Shown piece after piece: positions 1 through 10,200 of a DNA stretch of 64,000 nt. Every line of letters starts with the position of its first letter. Within the stretch, counting starts at the first letter, position 1. The DNA is from Affinibrenneria salicis (GTDB lineage: Bacteria > Pseudomonadota > Gammaproteobacteria > Enterobacterales > Enterobacteriaceae). The notes below the pieces were generated by a model. It had not been told where the DNA came from. It made no database searches and saw nothing but the letters and a program-made list of their open reading frames with translations. The stretch lies in assembly GCF_008710095.1 (NCBI RefSeq), contig NZ_VYKJ01000017.1, forward strand, positions 24,896-88,895, read 5' to 3'. The translations under genes and the position numbers were made by a program.

Positions 1-582
1 ATAGGCCAGATCCAGCGCGGCGGAACCGGTGCGGCGGAAATCGGCGCAGTCGTTGAACAGTTTGCCCAGAATAGTCATATAGGCGCCGGCGTGCTGTTTG
101 GCTTTAAACGGGAAGCCGGTGGCGAGAATGGTGCCTTCCAGATCGCGCGCGCCGCTGCTGCGCAAACGATAGCCGTTCAGCTGAGCGCCCTGGCCGCGCG
201 TGGCGGTAAACAGCTCATTACGCATGGGATCATAAACAACGGAGACTTCGGTACGGCCTTTGATGCGGACCGCGATGGACACCGCGAAATGCGGCAGACG
301 TTTGATAAAGTTGGTGGTGCCATCCAGTGGATCGATAACCCATTGCACATCCTGATCTTCACCGCTCAGCTCGCCGCACTCTTCACTAATGATGGTGTGC
401 TGCGGATAGGACTTACGGATAATGTCGATGATCAGGCGTTCTGCATCGCGATCAACGTTAGTGACAAAATCGTTGTTGCCTTTCTGGCTGGCTTCAACGG
501 CGTCGGGCGTTTCATAATTTTTGGCAATCAGGTTTCCGCCTTTGCGCGCAGCGCGCACGGCGATGTTAAGCATCGGATGCAT
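1..582 (-). CDS. suhB: Inositol-1-monophosphatase SuhB (3' end cut by window)
   Basis: This is the N-terminal 194 residues of the Mg-dependent inositol monophosphatase family; the C-terminal part lies outside the window. SuhB hydrolyses inositol monophosphate and in enterobacteria also joins NusA/NusB/NusE in rRNA antitermination complexes. The start is the ATG at 580-582 (protein begins MHPMLNIAVRAARKGG), with GGAGAGACC just upstream. The metal-binding segment IDPLDGTTNF and the upstream EE of ISEECGE are visible. It is transcribed divergently from trmJ, as in E. coli. The reading frame has no stop inside the window. Confidence 0.95.
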   Translation of the reverse strand, partial: MHPMLNIAVRAARKGGNLIAKNYETPDAVEASQKGNNDFVTNVDRDAERLIIDIIRKSYPQHTIISEECGELSGEDQDVQWVIDPLDGTTNFIKRLPHFAVSIAVRIKGRTEVSVVYDPMRNELFTATRGQGAQLNGYRLRSSGARDLEGTILATGFPFKAKQHAGAYMTILGKLFNDCADFRRTGSAALDLAY

Positions 583-704
583 GGTCTCTCCACCAGGATG
601 TTAAAGAACGAAGAACGGCGCGCAGTATAGCAGGGATAGCGGGAAAATACCCAGCGCTTTATGTTAGTCTATGATGATTTTCCGTCGCTAATAACAGAGT
701 CCGC

Positions 705-1433
705 ATGTTACACAATATTCGCATCGTCCTGGTTGAAACCTCCCACACCGGCAATATGGGGTCGGCCGCCCGGGCGATGAAAACCATGGGTTTAAGCAAT
801 CTTTTTCTGGTTAATCCGCTGGTGAAGCCCGATTCGCAGGCGATCGCCCTGGCGGCCGGCGCCAGCGATATTATCGGCAACGCCACCCTGACCGATACGC
901 TGGATCAGGCGCTGGAAGGCTGTGCGCTGGTGGTGGGCACCAGCGCGCGCTCGCGTACGTTGCCGTGGCCGATGCTGGAGCCGCGCGAATGCGGCGTGCG
1001 CAGCGTACAGGCGTCGCGCCAGGCGCCGGTGGCGCTGGTATTCGGCCGCGAACGCGTCGGGCTGACCAACGAAGAGCTGCAAAAGTGTCATTACCACGTC
1101 GCCATTCCGGCTAATCCAGAATACAGCTCGCTGAACCTGGCGATGGCGGTGCAGATCCTCTCTTATGAAGTGCGGGTGGCCCATCTTGACGCGCAGCGCG
1201 CCGGGGAGCCGCCGTTCGAGCCGTCGGCCTATCCGTTGACCGACGATCTGGAACGCTTTTATCAGCATCTGGAAGAGACGCTGCTGCATACCGGCTTTAT
1301 CCGGCAGAGTCATCCGGGGCAGGTCATGAACAAACTGCGTCGTTTGTTCACCCGCGCGCGCCCGGAAAGTCAGGAGTTGAATATTTTGCGCGGCATATTG
1401 AGTTCGATTGAAAAGGGGCCGGGCGAGCGCTAG
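705..1433 (+). CDS. trmJ: tRNA (cytidine/uridine-2'-O-)-methyltransferase TrmJ
   Basis: The 242-residue SPOUT-class enzyme 2'-O-methylates position 32 of several tRNAs using S-adenosylmethionine. The N-terminus ([20 protein letters not shown]) has the NMGSAARAM signature of the SpoU/TrmH fold. The C-terminal knot segment contains [13 protein letters not shown] and [12 protein letters not shown], the SAM-binding motifs. Length and order match the E. coli protein. It lies 122 bp from divergent suhB and about 150 bp before iscR, the conserved context. Confidence 0.96.
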   Translation: MLHNIRIVLVETSHTGNMGSAARAMKTMGLSNLFLVNPLVKPDSQAIALAAGASDIIGNATLTDTLDQALEGCALVVGTSARSRTLPWPMLEPRECGVRSVQASRQAPVALVFGRERVGLTNEELQKCHYHVAIPANPEYSSLNLAMAVQILSYEVRVAHLDAQRAGEPPFEPSAYPLTDDLERFYQHLEETLLHTGFIRQSHPGQVMNKLRRLFTRARPESQELNILRGILSSIEKGPGER

Positions 1434-1481
1434 GCGGCGAGAAACGCCGCCGGTTTAGTCCATGGCGCCGTCAGCGAAACA

Positions 1482-1531
1482 ATACTTGAGCAAATTACCT
1501 GGGTAAATAGTTGACTGAAACACTCGGGAAT
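1482..1531 (+). promoter_or_regulatory. Two adjacent type 1 IscR operator sites in the iscR promoter
   Basis: Two abutting 25-bp sites, 1482-1506 and 1507-1531, resemble the type 1 IscR consensus ATASYYGACTRWWWYAGTCRRSTAT. The second (ATAGTTGACT, GAAAC, ACTCGGGAAT) matches about 23 of 25 positions by eye; the first is weaker. Two abutting sites over the iscR promoter are known from E. coli, where [2Fe-2S]-IscR represses its own operon. The arrangement predicts that autorepression is kept here. Confidence 0.75.
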
Positions 1532-1585
1532 GTCAGACTCGCTGCACAGTTTGATCCACGTATGTTTCACCAACAGGTACTAGAC

Positions 1586-2080
1586 ATGAGACTGACATCG
1601 AAAGGCCGCTATGCGGTTACTGCTATGCTGGATGTTGCGTTACACTCCCAGGAAGGGCCGGTTCCTCTGGCTGATATTTCCGAACGCCAGGGGATTTCGC
1701 TTTCTTATCTGGAGCAGCTCTTCTCTCGTCTGCGCAAAAACGGCCTGGTATCCAGCGTGCGCGGCCCCGGCGGCGGCTATCTGCTGGGTAAAGACAGCAG
1801 CCAAATCGCTGTCGGCGCGGTGATTTCCGCCGTTGACGAGTCGGTTGATGCGACGCGTTGCCAGGGGCGCGAAACCTGTCAGGGCGGCGACCGCTGCCTG
1901 ACGCACACGCTGTGGCGCGACCTTAGCGATCGCATTACGGACTTCCTGAATAATATCACACTGGCTGAACTGGTGAATAATCAGGAAGTCCTGGACGTCG
2001 CCGATCGTCAGGATTCCGATGTGCGCCGAGGCAGCAATAGCCGCGTGCAGGAAACCATCAATGTGAACCTGCGCGCCTGA
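1586..2080 (+). CDS. iscR: Iron-sulfur cluster regulator IscR
   Basis: This 164-residue Rrf2-family winged-helix repressor represses isc genes as [2Fe-2S]-IscR and activates suf genes as apo- or holo-protein. The cluster ligands are intact: Cys92, Cys98, Cys104 and His107, in [16 protein letters not shown]. The start was placed at ATG 1586 ([10 protein letters not shown]), matching the family N-terminus; the upstream in-frame extension has no family similarity. The last ~25 residues ([16 protein letters not shown]) diverge as is usual for this tail. It is followed by an unusually long 416-bp gap before iscS. Confidence 0.96.
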   Translation: MRLTSKGRYAVTAMLDVALHSQEGPVPLADISERQGISLSYLEQLFSRLRKNGLVSSVRGPGGGYLLGKDSSQIAVGAVISAVDESVDATRCQGRETCQGGDRCLTHTLWRDLSDRITDFLNNITLAELVNNQEVLDVADRQDSDVRRGSNSRVQETINVNLRA

Positions 2081-2496
2081 CCCTGTAGCCAGAACCGAAG
2101 TCTGCCTCTGCCGCCGGCTAACGGCCGGCGCGGGGTTGAACTCAGCAGGCCCGGCGGCGCAGCGCGTATTGAGCTGACGCGCGCGGCGGCGGCAACGATC
2201 TTGCGAGAGCGTGCGTCGGCCAGATATGGCGGGCGGGCGCTCTTTTTGTTTGTGCTGGTGGTCGGCGAAGCGGCGTGCAACAATCAGAACGTTATTCGGG
2301 CGGCGTCCGGGCGGGTACGCCGGGCCGGCATCGCTCCGCTGGTCAGGCGCCGAATCCCGACGGCTTTCCGAAGGCGGACGCCGCGGCCTGCCCGCCCCCA
2401 GTGGAAAGCGATGGCGGTCTGTGGAGCGCGGTCGCCTGAAGCCGTCGGTTATAAAACGCGCGGCGCGTTTTGAAGAGATGTACGGAGTTTATAGCA
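2081..2496 (+). other. Long iscR-iscS spacer, no gene recognised
   Basis: In E. coli this spacer is, from memory, only a little over 100 bp; here it is 416 bp. It is GC-rich, with a perfect 7-bp hairpin (CGCCGGC, loop TAACG, GCCGGCG) at 2112-2130, just after the iscR stop. Short open frames exist (2201-2473, 2211-2558) but have arginine/proline-rich shadow composition and no recognised similarity. It could hold a private iscS promoter or attenuator; none is clear by eye. Confidence 0.6.
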
Positions 2497-3705
2497 ATGA
2501 AGTTACCGATTTATCTGGATTATTCCGCCACTACGCCGGCCGATCCGCGCGTTGCTGAACGGATGATGCAGTTTTTAACCCTGGACGGCACTTTCGGCAA
2601 TCCGGCCTCCCGTTCGCACCGCTTTGGCTGGCAGGCGGAAGAAGCGGTGGATATCGCCCGCAATCAGATCGCCGATCTGGTCGGCGCCGATCCGCGCGAG
2701 ATCGTCTTTACCTCCGGCGCGACGGAATCCGATAACCTGGCATTGAAAGGCGCGGCGGGCTTCTATCAGGATAAAGGCAAGCACATCATCACCTGTAAAA
2801 CGGAACATAAAGCGGTGCTGGACAGCTGTCGCCAGCTGGAGCGCGAAGGCTTTGATGTGACTTACCTGACGCCCGATCGCCGCGGTCTGATCGATGTGGC
2901 GGCGTTCAGCGCGGCTCTGCGCGACGATACGATTCTGGCGTCGATTATGCACATCAACAACGAAATCGGCGTGGTGCAGGATATTGCCGCCATCGGCGAT
3001 CTGTGTCGTCAGCGCGGCGTCATTTTTCATGTCGACGCTACGCAGAGCGCCGGTCGGCTGCCGATAGATCTGAATCAGCTTAACGTTGACCTGATGTCGT
3101 TTTCCGCGCACAAACTCTATGGTCCGAAAGGCATCGGCGCGCTGTATGTGCGGCGTAAACCACGCATTCGCCTTGAAGCGCAGATGCACGGCGGCGGCCA
3201 TGAACGCGGCATGCGCTCCGGCACATTGCCGGTGCATCAGATTGTCGGCATGGGCGAGGCTTTTCGCCTCGCCGGCGAAGAGATGGCGACCGAATCGGAA
3301 CGGCTCGGCGCGTTGCGCGATCGCCTGTGGGACGGCATCAAAGGGATCGGGCAGGTTTACCGCAACGGGGCGCCTGAACAGAGCTCGCCCGGTATTCTCA
3401 ATGTCAGCTTCGACTACGTCGAGGGCGAATCGCTGCTGATGGCGCTGAAAGATCTGGCGGTCTCCACCGGTTCGGCCTGCACCTCCGCCAGCATGGAGCC
3501 GTCTTATGTGCTGAGCGCGCTCGGCGTTGACGACCAGCTGGCGCTCAGTTCGATCCGCTTTTCTCTGGGCCGGTTCACGACGCAGGAAGAGATCGACTAC
3601 GCCATCGCGCTGATTCGCCGTTCTGTCGACCGTCTGCGCGAGCTTTCGCCGCGCTGGCAGAATTTCCGGCGCAGCGCCGGAGCGGACGGCGGCGCGGTAG
3701 CCTGA
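2497..3705 (+). CDS. iscS: Cysteine desulfurase IscS with diverged C-terminal tail
   Basis: This PLP enzyme converts cysteine to alanine and a persulfide passed to acceptors such as IscU, TusA and ThiI. The start is ATG 2497 ([14 protein letters not shown]); an upstream in-frame codon adds nine unrelated residues. Catalytic features are all present: His104, Asp180, Gln183, PLP Lys206 (SFSAHKLYG) and persulfide Cys328 (GSACTS). The protein tracks E. coli IscS almost residue for residue until about 382, then the tail reads [18 protein letters not shown] instead of the family [20 protein letters not shown]. That tail contacts IscU in the known complex. No iscU follows; pepB comes next after 222 bp. 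The enzyme is probably active for tRNA and cofactor thiolation. Confidence 0.96.
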   Translation: MKLPIYLDYSATTPADPRVAERMMQFLTLDGTFGNPASRSHRFGWQAEEAVDIARNQIADLVGADPREIVFTSGATESDNLALKGAAGFYQDKGKHIITCKTEHKAVLDSCRQLEREGFDVTYLTPDRRGLIDVAAFSAALRDDTILASIMHINNEIGVVQDIAAIGDLCRQRGVIFHVDATQSAGRLPIDLNQLNVDLMSFSAHKLYGPKGIGALYVRRKPRIRLEAQMHGGGHERGMRSGTLPVHQIVGMGEAFRLAGEEMATESERLGALRDRLWDGIKGIGQVYRNGAPEQSSPGILNVSFDYVEGESLLMALKDLAVSTGSACTSASMEPSYVLSALGVDDQLALSSIRFSLGRFTTQEEIDYAIALIRRSVDRLRELSPRWQNFRRSAGADGGAVA

Positions 3706-3839
3706 CAACCAACCGGGCGTCGGTCGGGATGCGGCTTTAACCATCGTCAGGCTCGCCGCCGTATGCTACCTTTTGATCACGACGATCCGGATGCGCCGGT
3801 GGCGATGTCGCTCGCCCGCGCGGCTGATGTAAATCTTTA
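3706..3839 (+). other. Site where iscU-iscA-hscB-hscA-fdx-iscX are missing
   Basis: Only 222 bp separate the iscS stop from the pepB start, where related enterobacteria carry six genes (about 4.5 kb). No reading frame here resembles IscU, IscA, HscB, HscA, ferredoxin or IscX. A 25-codon frame from ATG 3763 to TAA 3838 ends directly at the terminator and is rich in Asp (FDHDDPDAP). It might be scrambled remains of the operon's last gene, but this is not demonstrable by eye. Confidence 0.8.
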
Positions 3840-3867
3840 ACGGACCGCCAAAAGGCGGTCCGTTTTA
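3840..3867 (+). terminator. Rho-independent terminator after iscS
   Basis: A perfect 10-bp stem (ACGGACCGCC / GGCGGTCCGT) with an AAAA loop is followed by a short T-run. It ends the iscR-iscS transcription unit ahead of pepB. Confidence 0.85.
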
Positions 3868-3927
3868 TATGTGCCATATACGCTTGTTTGTCTGATAAAA
3901 AGACAAGGACAATCGGGAGAGCATTAG

Positions 3928-5223
3928 ATGACAGACAAAACGATGAATATTTCTCTTTCCACTCAGCCCGCCGACGCGCGCTGGGGCGAAAAAGCGCTAT
4001 TAAGCGCCAATGACAGCGGTTTTACGCTGCACCTGAACGGTCAGGATCCGCTGGTCTGCATTCAGCGCGCGGCGCGCAAAATTGATGGTCAGGGCATTAA
4101 GCAGGTCGCGCTGACCGGGCCAGGCTGGGATTTGGAAACCAGCTGGGCATTCTGGCAGGGCTATCGCGGGCCGAAAGGGCAGCGCGGCGTCGCATGGGCG
4201 CCGCTGGACGAGACGCAGCGGCAGGAGCTGGACCGGCGCCTCCGAATCGTCGACTGGGTGCGCGACACCATTAACCTGCCGGCCGAGGATCTCGGGCCGG
4301 AGCAACTGGCGATGCGCGCCATCGATTTGATGCACGAGGTCGCCGGCGAGGCGGTCAGCTACCGCATCACCAAAGGCGACGATCTGCGCGAGCAGAACTA
4401 TGCCGGTATCTATACCGTGGGGCGCGGTTCGGAGCGCCAGCCGGTGCTGCTGGCGCTGGATTATAACCCCGGCGGCAATCCGGATGCGCCGGTGCTGGCC
4501 TGTCTGGTCGGTAAGGGCATCACGTTCGATAGCGGCGGCTATAGCCTGAAACCGAGTTCATTTATGGATTCCATGAAGTCGGATATGGGCGGGGCGGCCA
4601 CGGTGACCGGCGCGCTGGCGCTGGCGGTGGCGCGCGGGTTGAAACAGCGGGTCAAATTGTATCTGTGCTGCGCCGACAATATGGTCAGCGGCAACGCCTT
4701 CAGGCTGGGGGATATCATTCGTTACCGCAACGGCAAAACCGTTGAAGTAATGAATACCGATGCCGAAGGGCGTCTGGTGCTGGCCGATGGACTGATCGAC
4801 GCATCGCAGCAGAATGCGCAACTGATCGTCGACTGCGCTACCCTGACCGGCGCGGCGAAGACCGCGCTGGGCAATGATTATCACGCGCTGTTTGGTTTTG
4901 ACGATGAGTTGGTGCAGTCGCTGCTCGACAGCGCGCGCGCCGAGGGTGAACCCTTCTGGCGTCTGCCGCTGGCCGAGTTCCACCGCAGTCAGCTTCCCTC
5001 CAGCTTCGCCGAATTAAACAACGTAGCCGGCGCGGCCTACAGCGCAGGCGCCAGCACCGCGGCCGCTTTTCTGTCGCACTTTGTGAAAACGTATCAGCGC
5101 GGCTGGCTGCACATCGATTGTTCCGCCACCTACCGTAAGAGCGCGGTGGAACAGTGGTCGGCCGGCGCGACCGGTCTGGGCGTGCGTACGCTGGCGAATC
5201 TGTTGCTCAGCAAAGCCGGTTAA
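3928..5223 (+). CDS. pepB: Aminopeptidase B PepB
   Basis: A 431-residue cytosolic M17-family leucyl aminopeptidase using two metal ions. The family signature [14 protein letters not shown] (about residue 275) and the metal-binding block [25 protein letters not shown] are intact, as is KSDMGGAA. The start ATG 3928 follows GGGAGAGC. It closely resembles E. coli PepB along its whole length. In relatives it is the distal member of the isc transcript; here a strong terminator separates it from iscS, so it probably uses its own promoter in the AT-richer 3868-3927. Confidence 0.96.
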   Translation: MTDKTMNISLSTQPADARWGEKALLSANDSGFTLHLNGQDPLVCIQRAARKIDGQGIKQVALTGPGWDLETSWAFWQGYRGPKGQRGVAWAPLDETQRQELDRRLRIVDWVRDTINLPAEDLGPEQLAMRAIDLMHEVAGEAVSYRITKGDDLREQNYAGIYTVGRGSERQPVLLALDYNPGGNPDAPVLACLVGKGITFDSGGYSLKPSSFMDSMKSDMGGAATVTGALALAVARGLKQRVKLYLCCADNMVSGNAFRLGDIIRYRNGKTVEVMNTDAEGRLVLADGLIDASQQNAQLIVDCATLTGAAKTALGNDYHALFGFDDELVQSLLDSARAEGEPFWRLPLAEFHRSQLPSSFAELNNVAGAAYSAGASTAAAFLSHFVKTYQRGWLHIDCSATYRKSAVEQWSAGATGLGVRTLANLLLSKAG

Positions 5224-5265
5224 TTTACCGAGCGGCCGGCGGCGCCGGCCGGATTGAGAGGCTCT

Positions 5266-6069
5266 ATGGATTTTTCTCCGCAAAATAAACTGGAAGAGGT
5301 GTTGCAGCAGGCCGTTAACGAGCCGGCGCATCGGCCTGAATTTTTCAGCCTGCTGCTGGAGTCTACGGTCTACGCGCTGGGTTACAGCGATGAAGACGGC
5401 GGCGAGGGTGAGAAAACGCTATTGGCCGGCAGCCATGTCAATCTGCTGCACTGGGAAAAGGCGGACGGCACCTCGGTCATTCCATTTTTTTCCTCGCTTG
5501 AGGCGCTGCAGATGGCTATCACCGAGGAGCAATCTTTTCTGTCGCTTCCCGCCCGATCGCTGTTCCAGCTGACGTTGGGGGCAACGCTGTTTCTTAATCC
5601 TAAACTGCCCTACGGTAAGGAATTCTACCCGCAGGAAATTAGCCAGTTGCTGAGCGACGAAGGCGACGGACGGATTCACCAGCGCGTTATTGAAGAGGAT
5701 ACGCAGATCATGATCGGTCAGCCGGCGGACATGCCGGTGCAGTTGATCGATTCCCTGACCCAACTGTTCGCCAAACATCGCATTGTGCGGCGCGCCTTCC
5801 TGGCGCAGATTCAGGAAGGAAAAGAGGAGGCGCCCCATTTGCTGATCGGCATTGAGGTCGAAGGGGATGAGGCGGAAGTGGAAAGCGCGATCCGTGCGGC
5901 GGGCAGCGTGGCCAGCGATACGGTCACGGACAATAAGCCGGTCGATCTTTGCCGGGTCGTCGAAGGCGAAGAGGGCATCAGCCACTATTTCATCCAGCAC
6001 ACCACGCCGTTTTACGAGCGGAAGTGGGGCAGTTTTTTACGCGATTATAAAGGCAGCGGTCGGGCCTGA
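5266..6069 (+). CDS. sseB: SseB family protein
   Basis: A 267-residue protein of the SseB family (named in E. coli as an enhancer of serine sensitivity); the biochemical role is unclear. It has the N-terminal SseB domain (PAHRPEFFSLLLEST, DGTSVIPFFSSLEALQ, RSLFQLTLGATLFLNP) and the C-terminal SseB domain ending in PFYERKWGSFLRDYK. The start was moved to ATG 5266, preceded at proper distance by GAGAGG; a TTG four codons earlier overlaps that Shine-Dalgarno sequence. It lies downstream of pepB and converges on sseA. Confidence 0.93.
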   Translation: MDFSPQNKLEEVLQQAVNEPAHRPEFFSLLLESTVYALGYSDEDGGEGEKTLLAGSHVNLLHWEKADGTSVIPFFSSLEALQMAITEEQSFLSLPARSLFQLTLGATLFLNPKLPYGKEFYPQEISQLLSDEGDGRIHQRVIEEDTQIMIGQPADMPVQLIDSLTQLFAKHRIVRRAFLAQIQEGKEEAPHLLIGIEVEGDEAEVESAIRAAGSVASDTVTDNKPVDLCRVVEGEEGISHYFIQHTTPFYERKWGSFLRDYKGSGRA

Positions 6070-6083
6070 CGCCGGCCGTTCAC

Positions 6084-6112
6084 GCCGGCCCGCCGGGAGG
6101 CGACGGGCCGGC
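6084..6112. terminator. Hairpin between convergent sseB and sseA
   Basis: A perfect 9-bp GC stem (GCCGGCCCG / CGGGCCGGC) lies between the converging genes and could act in both directions. There is no clear T-run on the plus strand. Confidence 0.6.
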
Positions 6113-6118
6113 GCAGGC

Positions 6119-6979
6119 TTATTTCCGCTCGATCGGCACGTCGTCGCGACTGCCCCATTCGCTCCATGAACCGTCATACAGCGTGACCGGGCCGATATTC
6201 AGCGCGGTCAGCGCCAGCACCACCACCGCCGCAGTGACGCCGGAGCCGCAGCTGGCCACCAGCGGGCGCGAAAAATCGACGCCGCGCTTGTGCAAAATGG
6301 CGGTCAGTTCCGCATTAGGCTTCAGCGCGCCCGCGCTGACCAGTTCGTTCCAGGGCACATTCACGCTGCCGGGGATATGCCCGCGATGCAGGCCCGGGCG
6401 CGGTTCATCGACTTCGGCGTTAAAACGCGGCGCCGGGCGGGCGTCGATGATTTGCGCGGCGCGGTCATCAAGAATCGCCAGCACCTGCTCTCTCTGACGG
6501 ATAGCCCCGGCGTCGAGCCGCGCGGTAAATGTACGGCCGGTTGCCGGCCGTACGTCGCCTTGCTCGATCGGCAGGCCGAGCCGAGCCCATTCCGCCTGGC
6601 CGCCGGCCAGGATGGAAACCCGGGCGGCACCGAAAGTGCGCAGCATCCACCAGGCGCGCGGCGCGGAAAACAGATTGCCTTCGTCGTACACCACCAGATG
6701 CCGGTCGTCGCCGATGCCCAGCGCCGCCATGTCATGGGCGAAACGCTGAGCGTCCGGCATCATATGCGGCAGCGGAGTCCCGCTGTCGGACAGCGTTTCA
6801 ATGTCGAAAAAAACCGCGCCAGGCAGATGCCCGGCCCGGTATTCGGCGTGGATATCGCGGGTTGTTTCGCCCGGCGGCAGCATGCGCGCGTCGATCACGC
6901 TGACATCGGCATCCTGTAAATGAGCGGATAACCAACTGGCGGAAACAAATAATTCACAAGTAGCAGATGCGGCTGACAT
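6119..6979 (-). CDS. sseA: 3-mercaptopyruvate sulfurtransferase SseA
   Basis: A 286-residue two-domain rhodanese transferring sulfur from 3-mercaptopyruvate to thiol acceptors or cyanide. The active-site loop CGSGVTA is present with catalytic Cys244, the mercaptopyruvate-type loop rather than the thiosulfate type. The inactive N-terminal rhodanese domain and the linker before IIDARPAPRF are in the expected places. Convergent with sseB and divergent from yfhM as in E. coli. With IscU gone, it is one of the persulfide-handling enzymes left near iscS, but any functional link is speculative. Confidence 0.95.
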   Translation of the reverse strand: MSAASATCELFVSASWLSAHLQDADVSVIDARMLPPGETTRDIHAEYRAGHLPGAVFFDIETLSDSGTPLPHMMPDAQRFAHDMAALGIGDDRHLVVYDEGNLFSAPRAWWMLRTFGAARVSILAGGQAEWARLGLPIEQGDVRPATGRTFTARLDAGAIRQREQVLAILDDRAAQIIDARPAPRFNAEVDEPRPGLHRGHIPGSVNVPWNELVSAGALKPNAELTAILHKRGVDFSRPLVASCGSGVTAAVVVLALTALNIGPVTLYDGSWSEWGSRDDVPIERK

Positions 6980-7283
6980 AGAACCCTCGCAGTGAGGCCG
7001 CGCGCAGGCGGACCCCGGATGGACCAGAGAGCCATTGTCAGCGATTTTTCCGCCTCCGGCAAGCCGTGGCGGCGCGCGCGGTTTGTGCGCTTTGCCTGCG
7101 GCGTTAACCTTAAATAAAAGAGAGTATTACTCCGTGCGGTTTGGCGTCGGAAAAAAGAAAAAAAGGTGCGGCTGCCCAGGCTCTGGGCGATAATACGTTC
7201 CACTTTGGTATCTTTGGGGTCATGCCGGCGGCGTGCGGCGTGAAAAAGACGGGCGGTCAGGCTTCTTCTGGCAGGGAAAAATT
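6980..7283. other. Divergent sseA-yfhM control region
   Basis: Some 300 bp separate the divergent starts. No convincing operator or small gene was identified. An ORF frame running through it is only the 5' extension of yfhM, starting before its Shine-Dalgarno sequence. Confidence 0.5.
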
Positions 7284-10200
7284 ATGCAGAAAGGGTTTCG
7301 CAACGGTTCAGGTCTCCGCTGGGGAGGCTGGTGTAAGGTTACGCTACTGGCGGTGGCTATAGCGTTGAGCAGCGCATGCGACGAGCGCGACGGCGACAAG
7401 GCTCCGGTTTCTCAACCTGCGTCGGCCGAAACCCCGGCGGCGCAACAGAATAATCCGTCGGCGGCGCCTGCGGCGACCGGCACGGCGCAGCAGACCAGCT
7501 ACGCCGGTCAGCCTCTGCATCTGCTGGATGCTTCCGAACTGCAACTGGACGGCGCCAGCACGCTGGTGTTGACCTTCTCCATCCCGTTGAACCCCAATCA
7601 GGATTTCGCCGCGAAGGTGCATCTCGTCGATACCGTCAGCGGTAAATTCGACGGAGCCTGGGAACTGGCGGAAAACCAGAAAGAGCTGCGTATGCGCCAC
7701 CTGGAGCCAAAGCGTAAGCTGATGCTGACCGTTGACGGCGGCCTGCAGGCGGTTAACGGCGGCGCGCTGGAAACGGCGTTCCAGAAAGAGATCGCCACGC
7801 GTGATATCCAGCCCAGCGTCGGTTTCGCCAGCCGCGGTTCGCTGCTGCCGGGCAAACAGCCGCGCGGTCTGCCGGTGATGGCGCTCAACGTCGATCGGGT
7901 GGACGTTAATTTCTTCCGCATCAAGCCGTCGACGTTGCCGTCCTTTATCAGCAGATGGTCGTATCGTAGCTCTGTCTCCAGCTGGGAAGCTGGCGATTTG
8001 CTGAAAATGGCCGATCTGGTTTACACCGGTCGTTTTGATTTAAATCCGCGCGCCAATACCCGTGAGCAGATCTTGCTGCCGCTGGCCGGCATTGACGCGC
8101 TGCAGCAGCCCGGCGTTTACCTGGCGGTGATGCAGCAGGCCGGGAAATATGCCTATACCAATGCCGCCACGCTGTTTACCCTCAGCGATATCGGCGTGTC
8201 GCTGCACAGCTACCATGATCGGCTGGATGTATTTACCCAGAGTCTGGATAACGGCGCGGCGCAGTCAGGCGTTGATGTCCAGTTGCTGGATGGCAAAGGC
8301 CTCGTGCTGGCGAGCGCCGTCAGCGACGATCAGGGACATGCGCGATTGGATAAACCGGCGCAGGCGAAACTGCTGCTGGCTACGCAGAAAGGGCAGACCT
8401 CGCTGCTGGATCTGAAACGTCCGGCGCTGGATCTGGCCGAGTTCGCCATTGGCGGGCCGGACGGTTTCAGCAAACAGCTGTTTACCTTTGGCCCGCGCGA
8501 TCTGTACCGGCCGGGCGAGACGTTGATCGTCAATGCGCTGCTGCGCGATGCCGACGGCCGGCCGCTGCCGCCGCAACCGTTGAAGACGGAGGTGGTGAAA
8601 CCGGACGGTCAGGTCGCGCGCAGCTTTGTCTGGCAGCCGGAAAACGGCCTGTATCAGTACCAGTACGCTATCCCCGACTCGGCGCCGACCGGCGAATGGT
8701 CGTTGCGTATTCAGGCCGGCGACGATCGCTCCCGCTTCTATCGCTTTAAGGTAGAGGACTTCATGCCGGAGCGCATGGCGTTGGATATCCATACCGACGA
8801 TGAGCCTATTGCGCCGGCAGATGCGACGCAGTTCGAGATCAGCGGCCGCTATCTGTACGGCGCGCCGGCGGCCGGCAACCGGCTGCAGGGGCAATTGTTC
8901 CTGCGCGAGCAGCGTCAGCTCGCCGCGCTGCCCGGCTATCAGTTTGGTTCGATTACCGAAGAGAACCTGTCGCGCAATCTGGATGAACTGGATGAAACGC
9001 TTGATAGTCAGGGCAAGCGTGAACTGGTAGTGGCCAGTCAGTGGGAAAGCATTCGTTCGCCGGCGCGGTTGATTTTGCAGGCCAGCCTGCTGGAGTCCGG
9101 CGGCCGACCGATAACCCGCCGGGCCGAACAGGCGATCTGGCCCGCCCGGGCGTTGCCGGGCATTCGTCCGCTGTTCGGCGAAAAACAGGTCTACGACTAC
9201 CGCAGCGACAGCTACAAGAGTCAGCCGATGGTTGATGAAGGCAGCCGGGCCGCATTTGACATTATTTACGCCAGCGCCAGCGGCGAAAAGCTGGCGGCTA
9301 AAGGGCTGAAGGCCCGTCTGATACGCGAGCGGCGCGATTACTACTGGCAGTGGTCGGAGGACGACGGTTGGGCGGCGCAGTATGATCAAAAAGATCTGAA
9401 CATGGCGGAAGAGACCGTCAATCTAACGGCCGGCGGCAGCGCTCAGGTCAGCTTCCCGGTCGAATGGGGCGCTTACCGTCTGGAAGTGGTGGATCCGGGT
9501 AATCAGTTGCTCAGCAGCGTTCGTTTTTGGGCGGGCTACAGCTGGCAGGACAATAGCGAAGGCGGCGGCGCGGTGCGGCCGGATCAGATTCGACTCAAGC
9601 TGGATAAACCGGCCTACCGCCCCGGCGAGCGCGTCAGCCTGACGCTTGAATCGCCGGCCGCCGGCAAAGGCTATCTGATGGTCGAATCCAGCGACGGGCC
9701 GCTGTGGTGGCAGGAGATCAGCGTGCCGCAGGGCGGCGCCACGGTGGAAGTGCCGCTGAATAAGGACTGGCGCCGTCACGATCTCTATCTGAGCGCGCTG
9801 GTGGTGCGTCCAGGCGATCAGGCGAAGACCGCCACGCCGAAACGGGCGGTCGGTCTGCTGCATTTGCCGATGGCCGACGAGCATCGCCGGCTGAATCTCC
9901 AGCTGCAGGCGCCGGAACGCATTCGTCCGGGACAGACCCTGACCGTTGATGTGAAGGTGCCGGAGATGGAAGGCAAAACGCCGGCTCAGGTGAATGTCCT
10001 GCTGTCGGCGGTCGACAGCGGCGTGTTGAACATCACGCGTTTCGTTACGCCCGATCCCTACGAGGCGTTCTTTGGCCGTAAACGCTACGGCGCCGATATG
10101 TATGATGTGTACGGTCAACTGATCGAGGGCGACGGGCGTCAGGCGACGCTGCGCTTCGGCGGCGATGGCGATGAAGAGGATCCGCTGGCGCGCGGCGGCC

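Noticed and set aside
2201..2558. Two long frames between iscR and iscS
   Set aside because: Arg/Pro-rich shadows in GC-rich sequence; one overlaps the iscS start in another frame.
3763..3840. 25-codon frame after iscS with Asp-rich stretch, possible iscX remnant
   Set aside because: Only a loose resemblance to the acidic end of IscX; too short to support and could be chance in GC-rich DNA.
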